Made by a program: the position numbers and the translations under genes
Part shown: one piece after another, positions 60,292 through 64,000 of the stretch
Numbering within the stretch: the first letter of the stretch is position 1
Layout of the letters: each line of letters begins with the position of its first letter
Notes under the pieces: model-generated
The model's input: only the letters and a program-made list of their open reading frames with translations
Told to the model about the DNA's origin: nothing
Database searches by the model: none
Assembly: GCA_934699585.1 (NCBI GenBank)
Contig: CAKUWY010000010.1
Coordinates: 1-64,000, forward strand
Origin: an uncultured Fibrobacter sp.
Lineage (GTDB): Bacteria; Fibrobacterota; Fibrobacteria; Fibrobacterales; Fibrobacteraceae
Length of the DNA stretch: 64,000 bases
Reading direction: 5' to 3'

Positions 60292-61857
60292 ATGAAGAAG
60301 GGATATTTTTCGGTCGGGACAGCTGTGCTGCTATCCCTTGGTCTTTTCACCTCTCAAGCCTTGGCCCAGGATTTCTGTAATGCCACCCATTCGGGAACCA
60401 AGGTGGACGTTTCCAATACCGCCCCGACGGGAGATGCCAATGGAAAAGGAACTATTGGTACAATCGGAGACTACAGTTATGAAGAGTGGAATAAGACGGG
60501 TACCGGAAAGGCAACTTTCTATTCAGATGGCTCGTTCAGTTGCAGCTTTGAAAACATCGACGATTACCTTTGTCGCTCGGGAGTTCTTTATGGAAAGAAT
60601 AGTGGTGTAGATTTTAAGACAATTGGCAATTTGTACGCCGACTTTAGCCTTAGTAATTACACCAACAAAAGCGGAGTGTCTTATGCTTATATTGGTGTTT
60701 ATGGATGGACGCAGGACCCGCTTATAGAGTGGTATATTGTGGATAGTTGGGGTTCTCAAGGAAGGCCGACATGGTGCGGAACTTTAGTGAAAACCGTAAC
60801 AATAGATGGCGCCGAGTACGATATCTACAAAGATGATATCAATCAAGCCCGTGGTACAATTGAGGGGACAAAGACTTTCACACAATACTGGAGCATTCGT
60901 AAGACTGCCAGGAAATGTGGGTCTATCAATATTACAGCGCATTTTGAAGCGTGGGAGGCTGCCGGCCTGAAAATGGGGTCTTCGCTCTATGAGGCGAAAA
61001 TCCTTGGTGAAGCCGGACAGTATCCTGAGGAACATAATGCTAATGGTTCTTTTGATTTCAACTACGCCAAGGTGTATGTTGACAATAGCGGAACTCCTAA
61101 GTCCAGCACCTCCACGAACCCCACAAGCTCCGCTTCTACCCCCACAAGTTCTGCCTCAAATAAGCAAGCAACGGCAAATCTTCCTGGCACAATTCAAATG
61201 GAAAGCTTTGAAACCAACGGCGGAGACGAAGTCACTATCTATGGCGATGTAGTTGGCGAAGTAAAGCCGAACGCCTATTTGGAGTGGACCGTGGATGTTG
61301 CCAATGCTGGAATTTACAACTTTGAAGTTCTTGCGGCAAGGGCTGACGATCAAGAACGTAAAAGCCAAATCTCCCTGCTTGTTGATGGTGTGACGGTTGG
61401 ATCGGTTTCTGTCCTGACTGATACGTCATGGAATGATTTGCATTACAAAGCCTTCGGTGGTACAACCTCGACTTCTATTTCGAGCGGCGTACACACGTTG
61501 CGTGTGCTCTTTAATGATGGCTACGTAAATGTGGACAATATCAAGTTTGCTGTGGACGGGAATTCCCAGAACACCCCGCCTACCAGCAGCGCCTCCGTTC
61601 CTGCATCTTCTGGCAGCATCACTCCGACAAGTAACGGCTCTGAAGATAACCAGGAGCCTGAAGCTATCGGGAATATTCGCATTTCGCAGTTTGGTATGGA
61701 ATTGCAGGTCTTCGATATGCAGGGCCGTAACCTGGGACGCGTAAGCGTTGCCGCAGGAGCGTCTCTCGAGGAGATCCTCTTTGCCAAGTTCCGCAGGTCT
61801 GGCGTCTATCTGGTCAAGCAGGGCAACCAACTGACAAAGGTGCGAGTGACTCGATAG
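60292..61857 (+). CDS. GH11 endo-1,4-beta-xylanase with CBM and basic C-terminal domain
   Basis: 521 residues. Signal peptide (1-26, ALA-QD), GH11 catalytic domain (about 28-265) with nucleophile Glu146 in PLIEWYIVDSWG and probable acid/base Glu240 in ILGEAGQ, plus YWSIRK and HFEAW. A Ser/Thr/Pro linker joins a CBM6/35-like module (about 293-430, starting LPGTIQMESFE). After a second linker comes a C-terminal domain (about 455-521, LQVFDMQGRNLGRVSV... KVRVTR) like the basic terminal domains of Fibrobacter xylanases and type IX sorting signals. It degrades xylan outside the cell. AAAGGAG precedes the ATG. Confidence 0.92.
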   Translation: MKKGYFSVGTAVLLSLGLFTSQALAQDFCNATHSGTKVDVSNTAPTGDANGKGTIGTIGDYSYEEWNKTGTGKATFYSDGSFSCSFENIDDYLCRSGVLYGKNSGVDFKTIGNLYADFSLSNYTNKSGVSYAYIGVYGWTQDPLIEWYIVDSWGSQGRPTWCGTLVKTVTIDGAEYDIYKDDINQARGTIEGTKTFTQYWSIRKTARKCGSINITAHFEAWEAAGLKMGSSLYEAKILGEAGQYPEEHNANGSFDFNYAKVYVDNSGTPKSSTSTNPTSSASTPTSSASNKQATANLPGTIQMESFETNGGDEVTIYGDVVGEVKPNAYLEWTVDVANAGIYNFEVLAARADDQERKSQISLLVDGVTVGSVSVLTDTSWNDLHYKAFGGTTSTSISSGVHTLRVLFNDGYVNVDNIKFAVDGNSQNTPPTSSASVPASSGSITPTSNGSEDNQEPEAIGNIRISQFGMELQVFDMQGRNLGRVSVAAGASLEEILFAKFRRSGVYLVKQGNQLTKVRVTR

Positions 61858-61880
61858 TTGGTAAATAGCCGTAAAACCAC

Positions 61881-61908
61881 TTGCCCAACGATCTGTTTTT
61901 TGTATATT
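61881..61908 (+). promoter_or_regulatory. Promoter of the leucine leader and leuA
   Basis: TTGCCC (61881-61886), 16-base spacer, TATATT (61903-61908). Transcription would start at or one base before the leader ATG at 61916. Confidence 0.7.
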
Positions 61909-61915
61909 ACCCAAC

Positions 61916-61975
61916 ATGAAAAAGACCTTGAACCTGCTACTTCTATTGCGACTTGCTTGTGGAGCGAGGTTTTAG
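61916..61975 (+). CDS. Leucine leader peptide of the leuA attenuator
   Basis: The 19-residue product is MKKTLNLLLLLRLACGARF with seven Leu, five of them consecutive (codons CTG CTA CTT CTA TTG). TATATT lies seven bases before the ATG, so the peptide would be translated from a leaderless message. It is followed by a terminator hairpin and then leuA. Size and Leu content are comparable to the enterobacterial leuL peptide, with which no sequence identity is claimed. Ribosome stalling on the Leu run would report low leucyl-tRNA. Confidence 0.75.
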   Translation: MKKTLNLLLLLRLACGARF

Positions 61976-62048
61976 GCCGTTTTCAAGGATTTTGAACAGA
62001 ATTAACCTAAATGAGCCCGCTCCAGTATGGCAGCGGGTTTTTCTTTTT
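61952..62048 (+). promoter_or_regulatory. Leucine attenuator with alternative hairpins
   Basis: Pause hairpin: CTTGCT (61952-61957) with AGCGAG (61963-61968). Terminator: CCCGCT (62016-62021) with AGCGGG (62032-62037), inner CCA-gta-TGG, then TTTTTCTTTTT. Antiterminator: GGAGCG (61961-61966) is exactly complementary to CGCTCC (62018-62023). Pairing of the last two excludes both other hairpins, as in classical amino acid attenuators. Confidence 0.75.
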
Positions 62049-62116
62049 GGGTCAATTTCTATCTTTGAAACCGAAAAATGAATCTTGCGGCCATGTTGCG
62101 TGGGCGAGGAGATAAG

Positions 62117-63688
62117 ATGAGTGAAATGAATGCTGCCGAAATGGCAAAAAGACAACCGTTCTTTTATGATGTCACGCTGCGTGACGGGAACCAGGCGCTG
62201 CCCAAGCCCTGGAACAACGCCCAGAAAAAGGACGTGTACCTGCAACTTTTGAAACTGGGCGTGCAGGGCGCCGAGGTGGGGTTCCCCGCCTCTAGCGAGA
62301 TGGATTTTGAGTCTTGCAAGGAACTGGCCCAGCTCACCGCCAAGATGGCGGAAGAAGGGGACGAGGTTGCCCAGAAGGTGGTGGTCTCTGGTCTTGCCCG
62401 CTGCGTGGAAAGCGATATCCAGCGCTGCTGGGAGGCGGTGCAGTATGCTCCCCATCCCCGTATCCATACGTTCCTCGCTACCAGCAAGCTCTCCATGGAG
62501 CATGTGCTGCACCTGACTCCGGAACAGGTGAAGGAAAAGGCCGTCAAGTGTGTAAAGCTGGCCAAGTCCCTGGTTGGCGACAAGGGCGACGTGGAGTTCA
62601 GCGCCGAACACTTCGGGGACTGCTTGGACAACATGGATTTTGTGATTGACGTGCTGAAGGCCGTGGTGGAGGCGGGAGCCACCACCATAAACCTGCCCAA
62701 TACGGTGGAGCGGTATAGGCCCTTCTTGTACGTGAACCAGATTAAGCAGGTTTATGAAGCCTTGCCCAAGGACATTGCCATCTCGGTCCATTGCCACAAC
62801 GACTTGGGCATGGCTACGGCCGCTACGGTGGAAAGCTTCTTTGTGGGCGCCACCCAGCTGGAAGTGGCCCTGAACGGCCTGGGCGAACGCTGCGGCAACA
62901 CCAATTTTTACGAGGTGGCCGTGGCGCTCCACAACTCCGGCGTGAATACGGGCCTGCACCTGGAACGTATCTACGAGACGGCTATCCTGATTTCCCAGTG
63001 GTCCGGCGTGAGCATTTACAGCCGTGCCCCGCTGATCGGTGCCGAAGCCATTGTGCACCGTAGCGGTATCCACCAGGATGGCGCCTCCAAGACCAAGGAC
63101 ATGAAGAAGGGCGCCTACCGCCCCATCGACTACTCCATCATCGGTCGCCACCAGAACGATTCCATTTCCTTCACCAGCCAGAGCGGCCGCACCGCGGTTT
63201 ACGAGATTATCACCAAGTTCGGTTACAGGCTTTCCCTGGCCGAGGCGGCAGAACTGCAGCCCGTGCTCAAGGAACTGAGCGAAAAAGAAGGGGAACTCAG
63301 CGCCGAGCGGGTGCTGGACGTGTTCCGCGAAGAGCGCGTGAACGTGAACGCCCGCTTGGTGTTCAACAACGTGGAAGTGATTCCCGACGAGAACCGCTTT
63401 ATATTCCATTTCAAGAAGGACGGCGAGGCCATTCGCCGGTCCGTGACCGCTGAAGGCCCCATCGAGGCCGGGCTTATCTTGATGCGTGAAATCAACATGC
63501 CGGTGGAACTGGTGAAGTACCGCCAGGTGGTGGTTCCCGAAAAGGACAAGCTGTGGGCGGGTCGCGGCCTGAGCCGAATCCTCTTGCGTGCTAACGGCAA
63601 GGAAGAAGAGGGCCGTGGCGTCTCCAGCGATACCCTGAAGGCCAACATGCGGGCCCTGTTCAGCGGTGTGAACCTTTTGTACAAGTAG
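62117..63688 (+). CDS. leuA: 2-isopropylmalate synthase
   Basis: 523 residues from the ATG at 62117, chosen for its GCGAGGAGATAAG ribosome binding site; the frame opens at 62078. The HMGL-like TIM barrel has DVTLRDGNQALP, the metal-binding HCHNDLG and NGLGERCGNTNF. The C-terminal third is the LeuA regulatory domain that binds leucine. RDGNQAL, rather than RDGEQSP, is typical of the LeuA branch found in actinobacteria. It catalyses the first step of leucine synthesis. A TATCTT at 62060-62065 could be a second, attenuator-independent promoter. Confidence 0.9.
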   Translation: MSEMNAAEMAKRQPFFYDVTLRDGNQALPKPWNNAQKKDVYLQLLKLGVQGAEVGFPASSEMDFESCKELAQLTAKMAEEGDEVAQKVVVSGLARCVESDIQRCWEAVQYAPHPRIHTFLATSKLSMEHVLHLTPEQVKEKAVKCVKLAKSLVGDKGDVEFSAEHFGDCLDNMDFVIDVLKAVVEAGATTINLPNTVERYRPFLYVNQIKQVYEALPKDIAISVHCHNDLGMATAATVESFFVGATQLEVALNGLGERCGNTNFYEVAVALHNSGVNTGLHLERIYETAILISQWSGVSIYSRAPLIGAEAIVHRSGIHQDGASKTKDMKKGAYRPIDYSIIGRHQNDSISFTSQSGRTAVYEIITKFGYRLSLAEAAELQPVLKELSEKEGELSAERVLDVFREERVNVNARLVFNNVEVIPDENRFIFHFKKDGEAIRRSVTAEGPIEAGLILMREINMPVELVKYRQVVVPEKDKLWAGRGLSRILLRANGKEEEGRGVSSDTLKANMRALFSGVNLLYK

Positions 63689-63694
63689 GTTGTT

Positions 63695-64000
63695 ATGTGG
63701 AAAGCTCTGTCCGACGTGGCTCGACCCTTCAAGATCAAGCGGGAACGCCTTGAAAAGTTCGTGGACGATTCCAAGGAATCGGTGAACAAGCTCTGGAAAT
63801 CGGAGCGGGTCCAGTCCATGGTCCGTTCCACCGAAAAGCTCAAGGACGAGGGCATGAAAAAGCTTTCCGAAAAGGGTATCCGCAGCGAAGGCGTCCGTGC
63901 CAAGCTGAACGGTTTCCGCAAAAAGATCAAGGACCTTCCGCCTTTCCAGAAGCTGCTCCTGCTGTCCATTGCCGTGTGTCTGCCGGCAGGGATCATCATT
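63695..64000 (+). CDS. Hypothetical protein, truncated by the window end
   Basis: 102 codons of an open frame starting MWKALSDVARPFKIKRERLE, six bases after the leuA stop. The visible part is highly charged with Lys/Glu/Ser helices and ends in a hydrophobic stretch (LLLLSIAVCLPAGIII) that looks like the start of a transmembrane helix. No family recognised. It may be co-transcribed with leuA. Confidence 0.6.
   Translation, partial: MWKALSDVARPFKIKRERLEKFVDDSKESVNKLWKSERVQSMVRSTEKLKDEGMKKLSEKGIRSEGVRAKLNGFRKKIKDLPPFQKLLLLSIAVCLPAGIII

Overview
The window looks like a chromosome segment of a Fibrobacter-type bacterium (phylum Fibrobacterota). The reasons are four FISUMP-type (Fibrobacter succinogenes major paralogous) lipoprotein loci, poly-serine linkers in secreted proteins, a GH11 xylanase with a carbohydrate-binding module and basic C-terminal domain, a PorV/PorQ-like protein, and an EF-G of the HIDSGKTT class. 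No genus can be proven from this sequence alone.

Layout. 1-10.5 kb: TonB-dependent receptor, D-Ala-D-Ala dipeptidase, RdgB, TM2 protein, XerC/D recombinase, PorV-like protein, a three-gene envelope operon (STAS / degenerate LytM / lipoprotein), Nudix hydrolase. 10.5-17 kb: phosphohexomutase, Lys/Glu-repeat protein, YebC, then obg-smpB-amidase on the minus strand. 17-24 kb: an AT-richer accessory stretch with a repeat-riddled FISUMP lipoprotein, a DUF2971 protein, a 1022-residue secreted protein, a 45-residue peptide, and an AAA ATPase/nuclease-fold protein behind a palindromic operator. 24-36 kb: argC, YchJ, methyltransferase, rlmN, class A PBP, tRNA-Arg, xre regulator, groES-groEL, rpsF-rpsR-rplI. 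36-44.6 kb: two DUF5683-type proteins, an RND efflux pair, dprA-ftsB and mazG. 44.6-52.7 kb: a candidate small RNA, fusA, glnA, ffh, a MATE transporter. 52.7-55.6 kb: three tandem FISUMP lipoprotein genes, one broken. 55.6-64 kb: TrmH-type methyltransferase, surE, gyrA, GH11 xylanase, and leuA behind an apparent leucine attenuator.

Regulatory picture read from the sequence. Three leadered promoters share TTGAC(A/C)-N16-TATATTTGGT. About fourteen genes have a TATATT/TATCTT/TACATT-like -10 box only 6-12 bases before the start codon, which would make their mRNAs leaderless. groES has an exact -24/-12 (sigma-54) match and no CIRCE element. leuA is preceded by a 19-codon leader peptide with seven Leu codons and mutually exclusive hairpins.

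Intergenic DNA is unusually structured. Repeat family A has arms GTCATCCTG(A/G)... and ...GGATCC. Family B has GAGGTC-[hairpin]-TTTGAG. Family C runs from GGGGTGGTGA to CCAGGGGG. Family D is degenerate short-period DNA built on CTCAYAACTCA-like words. In families A and B the flanks are constant while the hairpin stems differ from copy to copy. Most hairpins have a three-base GNA loop (read on one strand), the loop class known for very stable DNA mini-hairpins such as GCGAAGC. Four family A units lie inside the reading frame of one lipoprotein gene.

The main candidates for something new are the hairpin-cassette repeats, the leaderless leucine attenuator, the sigma-54 groESL promoter and the candidate small RNA at 44.7 kb. 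All statements come from reading the sequence; no alignment, folding or database search was run.
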